Below, in pieces: positions 8,304 through 16,416 of a stretch of DNA of 56,961 nucleotides. A program made the position numbers and the translations under genes. A model generated the notes under the pieces. It did not search any database. It had not been told where the DNA came from and saw only the letters and a program-made list of their open reading frames with translations. The stretch spans positions 111,816-168,776 of the forward strand of contig NZ_KE992155.1 in NCBI RefSeq assembly GCF_000466425.1, written 5' to 3'. The DNA is from Capnocytophaga sp. oral taxon 863 str. F0517 (GTDB taxonomy: Bacteria > Bacteroidota > Bacteroidia > Flavobacteriales > Flavobacteriaceae). Position 1 is the first letter of the stretch; each line of letters starts with the position of its first letter.

Positions 8304-9260
8304 ATGAAAGTAACAGAGCATATAGCAAAAGCTAAAGGGGAGACTTTATTTTCCTTTGAGATAGTCCCTCCTAAGAAAGGAAATAACATAGAGGAACTAT
8401 ACAAAAATATAGAACCTCTATTGGAGTTCAAGCCACCTTTTATTGATGTGACCACCTCACGTGAGGAGTATATTTACAAAGAACACCCTAATGGATTATT
8501 GGAAAAGAAACTCATTCGTATGCGTCCTGGTACGGTAGGAATCTGCTCGGCTATACAACACAAGTATAATGTAGATACGGTACCTCATGTTCTCTGTGGA
8601 GGTTTTACTAAGGAAGAAACAGAGGACTTATTGGTGGATTGTTTCTATTTAGGGATAGATAACATCATGGCACTAAGGGGAGATGCGATGAAGGAAGAAA
8701 AATATTTCCGACCTACCAAGAATGGGAATATATATGCTTTGGATCTTGTCAAGCAAGTAGATAACCTAAGAAAAGGAATTTTCTTACATGACACCTTGGA
8801 GACGAATGTCGGGATGGATTTCTGTATAGGGGTGGCAGGTTATCCAGAAAAACACTTAGAAGCTCCTTCTAAGACTTTTGATTTGGAGAAGCTAAAAGAA
8901 AAAGTAGACAATGGAGCCGATTATGTGGTAACCCAAATGTTTTTTGATAACCAAAAGTACTTTGATTTTGTAAAAAAAGCACGGGAGATGGGTATAAATG
9001 TGCCTATTATCCCAGGAATAAAGCCTATCAGTGTCAAAAAACATCTAAATCTTCTTCCACAAGCCTTCTTTTTGGATTTTCCAGAGGAGTTGGTCAAAGA
9101 AATAGAGAAATGTAAGAATAATGAAGCTGTAAGAAAAGTAGGAATAGAGTGGGCTATAGCACAAAGCATAGAACTTAAAAAAGCGGGCGTTCCATCTCTT
9201 CACTATTATTCTATGGGAAAATCAGAGAATATTATTCAAATCATCTCTCAAGTTTTCTAA
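8304..9260 (+). CDS. metF: Methylenetetrahydrofolate reductase
   Basis: This 318-residue flavoenzyme reduces 5,10-methylenetetrahydrofolate to 5-methyltetrahydrofolate, the methyl donor for methionine synthesis. The N terminus FSFEIVPPKKG holds the conserved catalytic glutamate of the MetF barrel. LRGD (about residue 129) and YVVTQMFFDN (about 211-220) are family signatures for flavin and folate binding. Length is normal. It is divergent from thrAB, which supplies homoserine for methionine as well as threonine, so the two transcription units serve connected pathways. There is space for only a short leader. Confidence 0.95.
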   Translation: MKVTEHIAKAKGETLFSFEIVPPKKGNNIEELYKNIEPLLEFKPPFIDVTTSREEYIYKEHPNGLLEKKLIRMRPGTVGICSAIQHKYNVDTVPHVLCGGFTKEETEDLLVDCFYLGIDNIMALRGDAMKEEKYFRPTKNGNIYALDLVKQVDNLRKGIFLHDTLETNVGMDFCIGVAGYPEKHLEAPSKTFDLEKLKEKVDNGADYVVTQMFFDNQKYFDFVKKAREMGINVPIIPGIKPISVKKHLNLLPQAFFLDFPEELVKEIEKCKNNEAVRKVGIEWAIAQSIELKKAGVPSLHYYSMGKSENIIQIISQVF

Positions 9261-9304
9261 GATAGAAAAGATTGAATTAAAATTAAAAAAAAATTAGTTT
9301 TCTA

Positions 9305-9336
9305 TTTGTTTATAAAAAATATAATTATTACCTTTG
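9305..9336 (+). promoter_or_regulatory. Promoter of the TerB/J-domain gene
   Basis: TTTG (9305-9308), 20 bases, then TACCTTTG (9329-9336). The start codon follows 16 bases later. Confidence 0.72.
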
Positions 9337-9352
9337 CACTCAAAAAAGGAAT

Positions 9353-10063
9353 ATGTCAAGATTTATAATAGCAATAGGTATCGCAGCAGTATGCTTAGTA
9401 CTACTTATTTATTTTGCTCTAAAGAAGAAGGGGAACCAATCGTCCAATTCTAAGCAGGGAGCTTCAGAGGGGGGAGGTTATAATCCTTCTGATTTTGAGC
9501 TTAATCTACTCTCTCTTTGTGCATTGGTGATCAAGGCAGATGGTTCTAATCCTACTCAAAAAGAGTTGGATTACGTGCGTTATAAGTTCATCTCTCTCTA
9601 TGGGAAGGAGAAAGCAAATGATATATTTCGTACTTACAATCAGGTAAAGCAGAATGAGGTGCCACTGACTCGTATTTGTATGGATTTGAGAGTGCATACC
9701 AACTATGAGGCACGCTTATCAATTATACACTTCTTGTTCGATGTAGCGAGCTTGGATGGGCGAGTTAAGGAAGCAGAAATGGCTTTGATAGAGCGAATTA
9801 ATAAAAACCTACTCATAAATCAGTCTGATTTTGAGAGTGTCAAAGCCATGTTCCGTCAGGAAAAAGATGATGATTATACAATTCTTGGTCTTACCAAGGA
9901 TGCTTCAGAGGCTGATATTAAGAAGGCATATCGTGATATGGTGAAAAAATATCATCCAGACCGTATTGATACGAATGATGCGGCTGTGCGTAGAGGAGCT
10001 GAGCAGAAGTTTAAACGTATACAGGAGGCTTATGAAAGCATTCAAAAACAAAGAGGGTTCTAA
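9353..10063 (+). CDS. TerB-J-domain membrane co-chaperone (DjlA-like)
   Basis: This 236-residue protein has one N-terminal membrane segment (about residues 4-23) and a short polar linker. A TerB/DjlA-type helical domain (about 47-165) includes [22 protein letters not shown]-terminal J domain (about 173-236) has the HPD tripeptide in KKYHPDRID that stimulates Hsp70 ATPase. The domain order is that of DjlA, an inner-membrane anchored partner of DnaK. The client is unknown. It has its own promoter, and its last 32 bases overlap the next gene in another frame. Confidence 0.85.
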   Translation: MSRFIIAIGIAAVCLVLLIYFALKKKGNQSSNSKQGASEGGGYNPSDFELNLLSLCALVIKADGSNPTQKELDYVRYKFISLYGKEKANDIFRTYNQVKQNEVPLTRICMDLRVHTNYEARLSIIHFLFDVASLDGRVKEAEMALIERINKNLLINQSDFESVKAMFRQEKDDDYTILGLTKDASEADIKKAYRDMVKKYHPDRIDTNDAAVRRGAEQKFKRIQEAYESIQKQRGF

Positions 10064-10448
10064 GCCCTCTTTATTTTATCCTAAACAAATTCTTAGAATA
10101 CTCCTATGTATGGGAGTTGCTCTTTTGTTACATAGCTATGTAGTAGAGGTGTGTTATGATAGGTTGTTGTTCTTTCCTTTGAGATGGTTCTATAGCTTTC
10201 ATGCCCTATGTGCAGTGATAGTCTCAGGCTTATTACTTGTCCCTATAGGAGGAGGCAATTATATAGGATATCGCTTCATAGGACTGACTTCCTTACAGAT
10301 GCTCGCCTGCTTGGCTTTTTTGCTTCCTCAAGTTCTTTCTCAGCCAAAGGTAGATGAATGGGATATATTATCTTTCATGATGGCTTTCTTCGTAGCTCTT
10401 TCTTTGGAAGTGTATTTTGCGATTTTACTTCTTAGACGAGAAAAGTAA
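10032..10448 (+). CDS. Small four-helix membrane protein, function unknown
   Basis: I chose the ATG at 10032, giving 138 residues. It begins MKAFKNKEG, has GGAGG four bases upstream, and removes most of a longer overlap; an upstream ATG at 9966 would extend far into the J-domain gene. After a basic start there are about four hydrophobic stretches (near residues 17-35, 45-65, 75-95 and 110-132) and a basic tail LLLRREK. It resembles small flavobacterial membrane proteins of the DUF6168 kind in size and layout only; I am not sure of the family. The 32-base overlap suggests translational coupling with the J-domain protein. Confidence 0.65.
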   Translation: MKAFKNKEGSKPSLFYPKQILRILLCMGVALLLHSYVVEVCYDRLLFFPLRWFYSFHALCAVIVSGLLLVPIGGGNYIGYRFIGLTSLQMLACLAFLLPQVLSQPKVDEWDILSFMMAFFVALSLEVYFAILLLRREK

Positions 10449-10456
10449 AAAAAAAA

Positions 10457-10488
10457 TTGCTATAATTAAAAAAGTTTTTATACCTTTG
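10457..10488 (+). promoter_or_regulatory. Promoter of pdhA-pdhC
   Basis: TTG (10457-10459), 21 bases, then TACCTTTG (10481-10488). The leader to the chosen pdhA ATG is about 70 bases. Confidence 0.65.
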
Positions 10489-10563
10489 CAAAGTAAATTT
10501 AAATTCGTAAATTTGCGCTTTAGAAAGTTATGATTTTAAGGAATACTAATTCATTTCGTGATA

Positions 10564-11562
10564 ATGAAAAAAATAGATAAAAAGACGTACTTACAATGGT
10601 ATGAGGAAATGCTCTTTTGGAGAAAGTTCGAGGACAAATTGGCTTCTGCTTATATCCAACAAAAAGTAAGAGGTTTCCTACATTTGTACAATGGACAAGA
10701 GGCAATCGTAGCGGGCTGTATGCATGTGATTGACCCTAAGAAAGACAAAATGATTACTGCCTATCGTAACCACGTGCATCCTATTGCTTTAGGGGTAGAT
10801 CCACGTAGGATTATGGCAGAGCTTTTTGGAAAAGGAACAGGAACTTCACAAGGTTTGGGAGGTTCTATGCACATTTTCTCAAAAGAACATAACTTCTTCG
10901 GAGGTCATGGGATTGTAGGAGGACAAATCGCCCTAGGTGCTGGCTTGGCTTTTGCTGAGAAGTATAATGAGACAGGGGGAGTTGTCCTTACTTTTATGGG
11001 AGATGGTGCTACACGTCAGGGTACCCTTCATGAGACCTTTAACATGGCTATGAACTGGAAACTGCCTGTAATTTTTATCTGTGAGAATAATCACTATGCT
11101 ATGGGTACTTCCGTAGAAAGAACGGCAAACCATACTGATATCTGGAAGTTAGGTTTGGGGTATGAGATGCCTTGTGAGCCTGTCGATGGTATGGATCCAG
11201 TGAAAGTAGCTGAAAAAGTATATGAAGCGGTAGAGCGTGCACGTCGTGGAGAAGGGCCTACCTTCTTGGATATCCAAACCTATAGATATCGTGGTCACTC
11301 TATGTCCGATGCCCAACACTATCGTACCAAAGAGGAAGTAGAAGAATACAAAAAAATAGATCCTATCACTCAAGTACTCAATGTCATCAAAGAAAAGAAA
11401 TACGCCACTGATGCAGAAATAGAAGCTATTGATGAGCGTGTGAAGAACTTGGTGGCAGAGTGCGAAAAATTCGCCAACGAGTCTCCATTCCCTGAAAAGA
11501 ATGTGATGTATGATGTAGTATACGAACAAGAAAATTATCCTTTTTTACCTCATAAATTATAA
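10564..11562 (+). CDS. pdhA: Pyruvate dehydrogenase E1 component, alpha subunit
   Basis: This subunit of 332 residues binds thiamine diphosphate and decarboxylates pyruvate within the pyruvate dehydrogenase complex. The thiamine diphosphate motif begins with GDGATRQGTLHETFNMA and ends with CENNHYAMGTS. The phosphorylation-loop region YRYRGHSMSD is typical of E1 alpha. I prefer ATG 10564 to the GTG two codons earlier. It is followed after six bases by pdhC. The beta subunit gene (pdhB), which is required for activity, is not in the window and must be elsewhere. Confidence 0.95.
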   Translation: MKKIDKKTYLQWYEEMLFWRKFEDKLASAYIQQKVRGFLHLYNGQEAIVAGCMHVIDPKKDKMITAYRNHVHPIALGVDPRRIMAELFGKGTGTSQGLGGSMHIFSKEHNFFGGHGIVGGQIALGAGLAFAEKYNETGGVVLTFMGDGATRQGTLHETFNMAMNWKLPVIFICENNHYAMGTSVERTANHTDIWKLGLGYEMPCEPVDGMDPVKVAEKVYEAVERARRGEGPTFLDIQTYRYRGHSMSDAQHYRTKEEVEEYKKIDPITQVLNVIKEKKYATDAEIEAIDERVKNLVAECEKFANESPFPEKNVMYDVVYEQENYPFLPHKL

Positions 11563-11568
11563 AAGAAA

Positions 11569-13173
11569 ATGGCAGAAATAGTAAATATGCCGCGATTAAG
11601 CGACACCATGGAAGAAGGAGTCGTAGCAAAATGGCTCAAAAAAGTAGGTGATACTGTAAAAGAAGGTGATATTCTCGCTGAAATAGAAACCGATAAGGCT
11701 ACTATGGAGTTTGAATCTTTCTATGCAGGTACCTTATTATATATTGGACTAAAAGAAGGAGAAACCGCTCCTGTGGATACCCTTTTGGCTATTATTGGTG
11801 AGAAAGGCGAAGATATATCAGCTCTTATAGGTGGTGGAGCCGCTGCTGCTTTTGCCGCTGCACCAGCCCCTGCTGCCTCAGAGGCACCAGCCGCTGCTCC
11901 TGCAAGTGCTCCAGCAGCTATGCCTGAAGGAGTACAGATCGTCACCATGCCTCGCCTAAGCGATACTATGACAGAAGGTACTGTAGCCTCTTGGCTTAAG
12001 AAAGTAGGAGATACCGTAAAAGAAGGAGATATTTTGGCTGAGATAGAAACAGACAAAGCCACTATGGAGTTTGAATCTTTCTATACAGGTACGCTATTAT
12101 ATATAGGTATCAAAGAAGGAGAATCAGCTCCTATTGATTCCTTATTGGCTATTATAGGTCCTGCTGGTACTGATGTAAATGCAGTATTAGCGGCAGCTCA
12201 AGGAGGTAGTGCAGTACCTGCGGCTGCTCCTGCTAAGGCAGAAGCACCTAAAGCGGCTGCTCCTGCAGCCCCAGCTGCAACAGCTACTGACGGACGTGTA
12301 TTTGCCTCTCCTTTAGCTAAGAAAATCGCCCAAGATAAGGGAATTAACCTCTCTGAAGTAAAAGGAAGTGGTGAAAATGGACGTATTGTACGCAAAGACG
12401 TAGAAGGATTTACGCCATCAGCCAAACCGGCTGCGGCAACTGTCTCTGCTGAAAAAGCAGCTGCTCCAGCAGCTTATGTTCCTGTAGGAGTGGAAGTTAC
12501 CGAAGAGGTGAAGAACTCTCAAATGCGTAAGACCATTGCAAAACGTCTTTCTGAATCTAAGTTTACTGCACCTCATTACTACCTTACCATTGAGGTAGAT
12601 ATGGAAAATGCAATGGCTTCACGTAGCCAAATCAATAACTTACCTGATACAAAGGTATCTTTCAATGATATGGTAGTGAAGGCTTGTGCTATGGCGCTTA
12701 GAAAACACCCACAAGTAAACACTTCTTGGAAGGGAGATGTAACTGTATATAACAAACATATCCATATTGGAGTTGCTGTAGCAATAGAAGATGGATTGGT
12801 AGTACCAGTACTTAAATTTGCAGATAGCTTAGGTCTTTCTCAAATAGGGGTATTGGTAAAAGACTTGGCAGGAAAAGCTCGTAATAAGAAACTAACTCCA
12901 GCTGAAATGGAAGGTAGCACCTTTACCGTTTCCAACTTGGGTATGTTCGGCGTAGAGCAATTTACTTCTATTGTTAATCAGCCTAACTCTGCTATTCTCT
13001 CTGTAGGAGCTATCATTGAAAAGCCAGTCGTGAAGAACGGACAGATCGTAGTGGGGCATACAATGAAGCTTTGCTTGGCTTGTGATCACCGTACTATAGA
13101 TGGTGCCACAGGAGCACAGTTCCTACAAACCTTAAAGGCTTATATAGAAAATCCAGTTACTATGTTAGCATAA
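11569..13173 (+). CDS. pdhC: Dihydrolipoamide acetyltransferase (E2) with two lipoyl domains
   Basis: This 534-residue E2 carries the acetyl group from E1 to CoA. Two lipoyl domains lie at about residues 1-77 and 124-200, each with the lipoylated lysine in EIETDKATMEFESFY; long Ala/Pro-rich linkers follow each. The peripheral subunit-binding domain is near residues 243-280 (FASPLAKKIAQDKGINL). The C-terminal acyltransferase domain ends with CDHRTIDGATGAQFL, which holds the catalytic histidine and aspartate. The two lipoyl domains are almost identical in protein but differ at many synonymous sites. It forms an operon with pdhA and ends at a strong terminator. Confidence 0.96.
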   Translation: MAEIVNMPRLSDTMEEGVVAKWLKKVGDTVKEGDILAEIETDKATMEFESFYAGTLLYIGLKEGETAPVDTLLAIIGEKGEDISALIGGGAAAAFAAAPAPAASEAPAAAPASAPAAMPEGVQIVTMPRLSDTMTEGTVASWLKKVGDTVKEGDILAEIETDKATMEFESFYTGTLLYIGIKEGESAPIDSLLAIIGPAGTDVNAVLAAAQGGSAVPAAAPAKAEAPKAAAPAAPAATATDGRVFASPLAKKIAQDKGINLSEVKGSGENGRIVRKDVEGFTPSAKPAAATVSAEKAAAPAAYVPVGVEVTEEVKNSQMRKTIAKRLSESKFTAPHYYLTIEVDMENAMASRSQINNLPDTKVSFNDMVVKACAMALRKHPQVNTSWKGDVTVYNKHIHIGVAVAIEDGLVVPVLKFADSLGLSQIGVLVKDLAGKARNKKLTPAEMEGSTFTVSNLGMFGVEQFTSIVNQPNSAILSVGAIIEKPVVKNGQIVVGHTMKLCLACDHRTIDGATGAQFLQTLKAYIENPVTMLA

Positions 13174-13199
13174 TAGTACTTGATAGCATAAGTTTATTG

Positions 13200-13229
13200 A
13201 AAAGAGGCATAATCCCACATGCCTCTTTT
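13200..13229 (+). terminator. Intrinsic terminator after pdhC
   Basis: AAAAGAGGCAT (13200-13210) pairs with ATGCCTCTTTT (13219-13229) around an eight-base loop, and a T-rich stretch follows. Confidence 0.85.
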
Positions 13230-13301
13230 CTTTTACATGCAAAATAAATTTGCTTAATCAGAAAAAATATCGTAATATTGTACTCTTATAAGAAATAAAT
13301 T

Positions 13302-14078
13302 ATGTATGCTATATGTCATTTGAGTATAGTACCTCTGCGGGATGAAGCCTCCCACAAAAGTGAACAGATTTCTCAATTATTATATGGTGAACTATGCTTC
13401 ATAATAAAAGAAGAAGATGATTGGTGTTATGTGCGTACTGATTATGATAAGTACGAAGGCTGGGTCGAAGCCAGGCAATTGTGCCCCATAAGTGAAACAA
13501 CTTATGAGGAAGCTAAAAAAGTAATTCCAAGATACGCATCGGATATGGTGGATTATGTACAAGTTAGTGAGAAAGACTATGATCTTTTGCCCATTTGTAT
13601 AGGAGCCACAGTGAGTAATGCCCCCTTCATAGGGCATCTGTTCTCTGGAGAGGTACAAAGGAAAATATTGCGAAAGAATATAGTAGAAATAGCATTGAAA
13701 TACCTCAATACACCTTATATATGGGGAGGAAAATCTCCTTTTGGGATTGATGAAGCAGGCTTTGTACAAATGGTCTATAAAATTATGGGTATTCCGATTC
13801 CTCGTGATATTTTCTCACAGTATGAAGCTATTGAGAAAAGTATTCCTACCTTAGATGATGCCGAGGTAGGTGATCTGATTTTTTTCAATAATAATATGGG
13901 ACAGATTATTCATGTAGGTATCCTGATTCAAACAGGGTATATTATTCATGCTTATGGAAAGGTTCGTGTTGATCGTATTATTCCAAAGGGAATTTATGAT
14001 GTAGATGCACAAGAAATCACCCATACAATCTATGCAATAAAGCGTATATTGGATGATGATGAGAAAAAAATAACTTAA
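13302..14078 (+). CDS. NlpC/P60-like protein with SH3 domain, catalytic Cys missing
   Basis: This 258-residue protein has an N-terminal bacterial SH3-like domain (about residues 1-65, with LRDEASHKSEQ and GWVEARQL). A C-terminal NlpC/P60 domain (about 125-250) contains YIWGGKSPFGID and two conserved histidines, His204 in HVGIL and His216 in IIHAYGKVR. NlpC/P60 enzymes cut cell-wall peptides with a Cys-His-His site in which Cys lies in a DCSGF motif. Here the codons read DEAGF: Glu151 stands in place of Cys, and Ala152 in place of Ser. The fold seems intact, so this is probably a binding or scaffolding pseudoenzyme. No signal peptide is seen. It is one base ahead of rlmH and likely cotranscribed. 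Confidence 0.88.
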   Translation: MYAICHLSIVPLRDEASHKSEQISQLLYGELCFIIKEEDDWCYVRTDYDKYEGWVEARQLCPISETTYEEAKKVIPRYASDMVDYVQVSEKDYDLLPICIGATVSNAPFIGHLFSGEVQRKILRKNIVEIALKYLNTPYIWGGKSPFGIDEAGFVQMVYKIMGIPIPRDIFSQYEAIEKSIPTLDDAEVGDLIFFNNNMGQIIHVGILIQTGYIIHAYGKVRVDRIIPKGIYDVDAQEITHTIYAIKRILDDDEKKIT

Positions 14079-14079
14079 C

Positions 14080-14553
14080 ATGACTATAAAGTTACTTGTA
14101 GTAGGTAAAACCGATGTATCGTTGTTAGAAAAAATAATTGAAGACTATAGAAAAAGACTACAATTCTATATAAAATTTGAGATCGAAATCATTCCTGATC
14201 TTAAAAATACAAAGAATATCTCTCAAGAGGAGCAAAAAAATAAGGAAGGAGTATTACTTTTAAAACAAATAGCCCATAACGATCTACTAATTCTTTTGGA
14301 TGAAAAAGGAAAGGAATATACTTCAATGGAGTTTGCTTCTTACTTACAAAAAATAATGAACACAGGGACTAAGCAGTGTATATTTGTCATAGGAGGGCCT
14401 TATGGATTTTCAGAAAAAGTATATCAAAGAGCCAATAGTACATGTTCGCTCTCCAAGATGACTTTTTCGCATCAGATAGTACGATTATTCTTTGTGGAGC
14501 AGCTCTATAGAGCTTTTACCATACTCAATAATGAACCTTATCACCATCAATAA
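14080..14553 (+). CDS. rlmH: 23S rRNA (pseudouridine1915-N3)-methyltransferase
   Basis: This 157-residue SPOUT-class methyltransferase modifies pseudouridine 1915 in helix 69 of 23S rRNA, using S-adenosylmethionine. The trefoil-knot binding motif is clear: FVIGGPYGFSEKVY (about residues 104-117), followed by the LSKMTFSHQIVRLFFVEQLYRA segment found at the C terminus of all RlmH. Length is normal. It follows the NlpC/P60-like gene by one base and is directly abutted by the next gene with no gap. Confidence 0.95.
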   Translation: MTIKLLVVGKTDVSLLEKIIEDYRKRLQFYIKFEIEIIPDLKNTKNISQEEQKNKEGVLLLKQIAHNDLLILLDEKGKEYTSMEFASYLQKIMNTGTKQCIFVIGGPYGFSEKVYQRANSTCSLSKMTFSHQIVRLFFVEQLYRAFTILNNEPYHHQ

Positions 14554-14982
14554 ATGTATAGTAAAGAGGAAGCAGCTAAGCTCAGACAAGAATTTTGGGT
14601 GTCTTTTGGAAAATCTTTTCCTCATAAGTGGAGCTTATATCGTACAGGAGTTAAGGCTATCCAATTCAGATTTTATTTTGATAATAAAAAAGCCATGATC
14701 TGTATAGATATAGAAGGAGATAGCGAAGAAAGAGAGAAGTATTTTAATAAATTCGTGTCTTTGAAGCGTATATTGACGGATTTTCTTCCTGAAAACAATT
14801 TCGAACAACATTATTTCTTAGAAAATGGGAAAGAAATAGCACGTATATGGGTAGAAAAACAGCAAGTATGTATTTATAATAAAGATACGTGGCAACAAGT
14901 TATGGAGTTTTTAAGTACTAATATGCACCAAGTAGAGGCATTTTGGCAAGAATATGAGGACTTTTTCAAGGAGGATTTTTAA
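14554..14982 (+). CDS. DUF4268 family protein
   Basis: This 142-residue soluble protein matches my memory of the DUF4268 family: an N-terminal FWVSFGKSF segment, a central FRFYFDNKKA strand pair, and a C-terminal acidic helical end (VEAFWQEYEDFFKEDF). The family also occurs attached to nucleases in some genomes, but no nuclease motif is present here. Its role is not known. The start codon follows the rlmH stop immediately, so the two are translated from one message. Confidence 0.75.
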   Translation: MYSKEEAAKLRQEFWVSFGKSFPHKWSLYRTGVKAIQFRFYFDNKKAMICIDIEGDSEEREKYFNKFVSLKRILTDFLPENNFEQHYFLENGKEIARIWVEKQQVCIYNKDTWQQVMEFLSTNMHQVEAFWQEYEDFFKEDF

Positions 14983-15038
14983 CCTTAATTAGAACTATAT
15001 TTTAAGAAAAACAATTTTTTCAAGTCGAGAAAAATAAT

Positions 15039-15046
15039 TACATTTG
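15039..15046 (+). promoter_or_regulatory. Putative -7 element of udk operon
   Basis: TACATTTG lies 16 bases before the udk ATG. A T-rich stretch occupies the -33 place but there is no clean TTG. Confidence 0.5.
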
Positions 15047-15062
15047 CACAAATTTACATGGG

Positions 15063-15671
15063 ATGTTACTTATAGGAATAACAGGAGGTACGGGTTGTGG
15101 TAAGACAACAGTAGTTAATCAAATCATTGAGGAAATACCACAGGGAGAAGTAAATGTAATTTCACAAGATGCTTATTATAAGGACTTGTCGCATCTGAGT
15201 TTTGAGGAGAGAACCAAGGTGAATTTTGATCACCCTAAATCTTTGGATTTTGATTTGCTCAAGGAGCATCTCTTCCAGCTTAAGCAAGGGAAAACAATTA
15301 TGCAACCTACTTATTCCTTTGTTGAGCATAATAGAATGCCAGAGGTGGTGCCTATTGAGCCTTGTAAAGTCATTATTGTAGAGGGAATTTTGATTTTTTC
15401 CCATCAAGACCTAAGAGACCTTTTTGATATTAAAATATTCGTACATGCCGACTCTGATGAACGTTTGATAAGGCGCATCAGAAGAGATACCACAGAGAGG
15501 GGAAGAGATATACAAGAGGTACTCAATCGCTATCAGAATATGCTCAAGCCCATGCATCAGCAATTTATAGAGCCTACCAAGGAGTTTGCCGATCTTATTA
15601 TTCCCAATAATCGACATAATAAGGTAGCTATTGATATTGTTAAAACCATTGTCCATAATAGAATCCAATAA
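15063..15671 (+). CDS. udk: Uridine kinase
   Basis: This 202-residue enzyme phosphorylates uridine and cytidine in the pyrimidine salvage pathway. A P-loop is visible at the N terminus (GITGGTGCGKTT, residues 5-16). VISQDAYYKDL and FDHPKSLDFDLL follow, both typical of uridine kinase, then RRIRRDTTERGRD in the lid region. Length matches the family. Its TAA stop shares one base with the ATG of the divIC-like gene, which implies coupled translation. The promoter is probably at 15039. Confidence 0.95.
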   Translation: MLLIGITGGTGCGKTTVVNQIIEEIPQGEVNVISQDAYYKDLSHLSFEERTKVNFDHPKSLDFDLLKEHLFQLKQGKTIMQPTYSFVEHNRMPEVVPIEPCKVIIVEGILIFSHQDLRDLFDIKIFVHADSDERLIRRIRRDTTERGRDIQEVLNRYQNMLKPMHQQFIEPTKEFADLIIPNNRHNKVAIDIVKTIVHNRIQ

Positions 15672-15970
15672 TGATGATAGATTTTCAGGCTTATAAAAAG
15701 AAATATGCTTATTTGCTTTACATACTCATCTTTGGAATATGGATGCTATTCTTTGATTCGAACTCTCTGCTCTCTCATATAAAACTTAATAGAGAAATAG
15801 AATCACTAAGGCGACAAAAAGAATTTCTTCAGAAGGAAATAGTTAAAGATAGGAAGGCGATCAAGGAGATTAGTACAGATGAAGGGAGAGAAAAATTTGG
15901 TCGAGAGAACTATTACTTTAAAAAAGAAAATGAAGATATCTTCATTATAGAATATGATACAATAAAATAA
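15671..15970 (+). CDS. DivIC/FtsB-like septum protein
   Basis: This 99-residue protein has a short cytoplasmic N terminus, one membrane helix (about residues 14-30, LLYILIFGIWMLFF), and a coiled coil (about 36-70, with heptad-like REIESLRRQKEFLQKEI). That is the layout of DivIC/FtsB, a bitopic component of the division machinery that holds FtsL and FtsQ. The conserved FGRENYYFKKENEDIFII end is common in Bacteroidota members. Two ATG codons lie side by side at 15671 and 15674; either may be used. It overlaps udk by one base. Confidence 0.85.
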   Translation: MMIDFQAYKKKYAYLLYILIFGIWMLFFDSNSLLSHIKLNREIESLRRQKEFLQKEIVKDRKAIKEISTDEGREKFGRENYYFKKENEDIFIIEYDTIK

Positions 15971-15996
15971 TTGTTATACTTAAAAATATAGAACAT

Positions 15997-16365
15997 ATGT
16001 ATGAAAATGAAGGAGAAAACAATGAAATTTTCTCAAAAGCTCTAAGAGCAGGCCGTAGAACTTATTTCTTTGATATTCGCGGCACCAAGGCTGGTGATTA
16101 TTATTTGACGATAACAGAGAGCAAAAAGTTCACTCATGATGATGGGTCTTCTCATTATCAAAAACATAAAATTTATCTTTATAAAGAAGACTTTAATGCA
16201 TTTAGAGAAATCTTGGATGAGATGACCTCTTATGTATTCGAAGAAAAAGGTGAAGAAGTAATCTCTGAGAAACATCAAAAAGATTTCAAAAAGACGTTTT
16301 CTCCTGCTAATAAAGATAAAGAAGGGGCATCATTCACTATTGATGACTTTGATGATATTAAATAG
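15997..16365 (+). CDS. DUF3276 / PUR-domain nucleic-acid-binding protein
   Basis: This 122-residue protein contains a single PUR-type domain (about residues 10-85): RAGRRTYFFDIRGTKAGDYYLTITESKK followed by KHKIYLYKEDFNAFREILDEM. Family members (DUF3276, related to BpuR of Borrelia) bind single-stranded DNA or RNA. The C-terminal tail is acidic and likely disordered (FTIDDFDDIK). The target is not known. It follows the divIC-like gene by 26 bases and is the last gene before a strong bidirectional terminator. Confidence 0.85.
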   Translation: MYENEGENNEIFSKALRAGRRTYFFDIRGTKAGDYYLTITESKKFTHDDGSSHYQKHKIYLYKEDFNAFREILDEMTSYVFEEKGEEVISEKHQKDFKKTFSPANKDKEGASFTIDDFDDIK

Positions 16366-16375
16366 TGTTTTTTGC

Positions 16376-16413
16376 AAAGAGAGCGGCAATCCTACAGGAT
16401 TGCCGCTCTCTTT
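16376..16413. terminator. Bidirectional intrinsic terminator
   Basis: A perfect 18-base palindrome arm pair (16376-16393 and 16396-16413) with GC-rich core AGAGCGGCAATCC and A/T ends lies between convergent genes. It can end both the DUF3276 and the SLC13 transcripts. Confidence 0.88.
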
Positions 16414-16416
16414 GTA

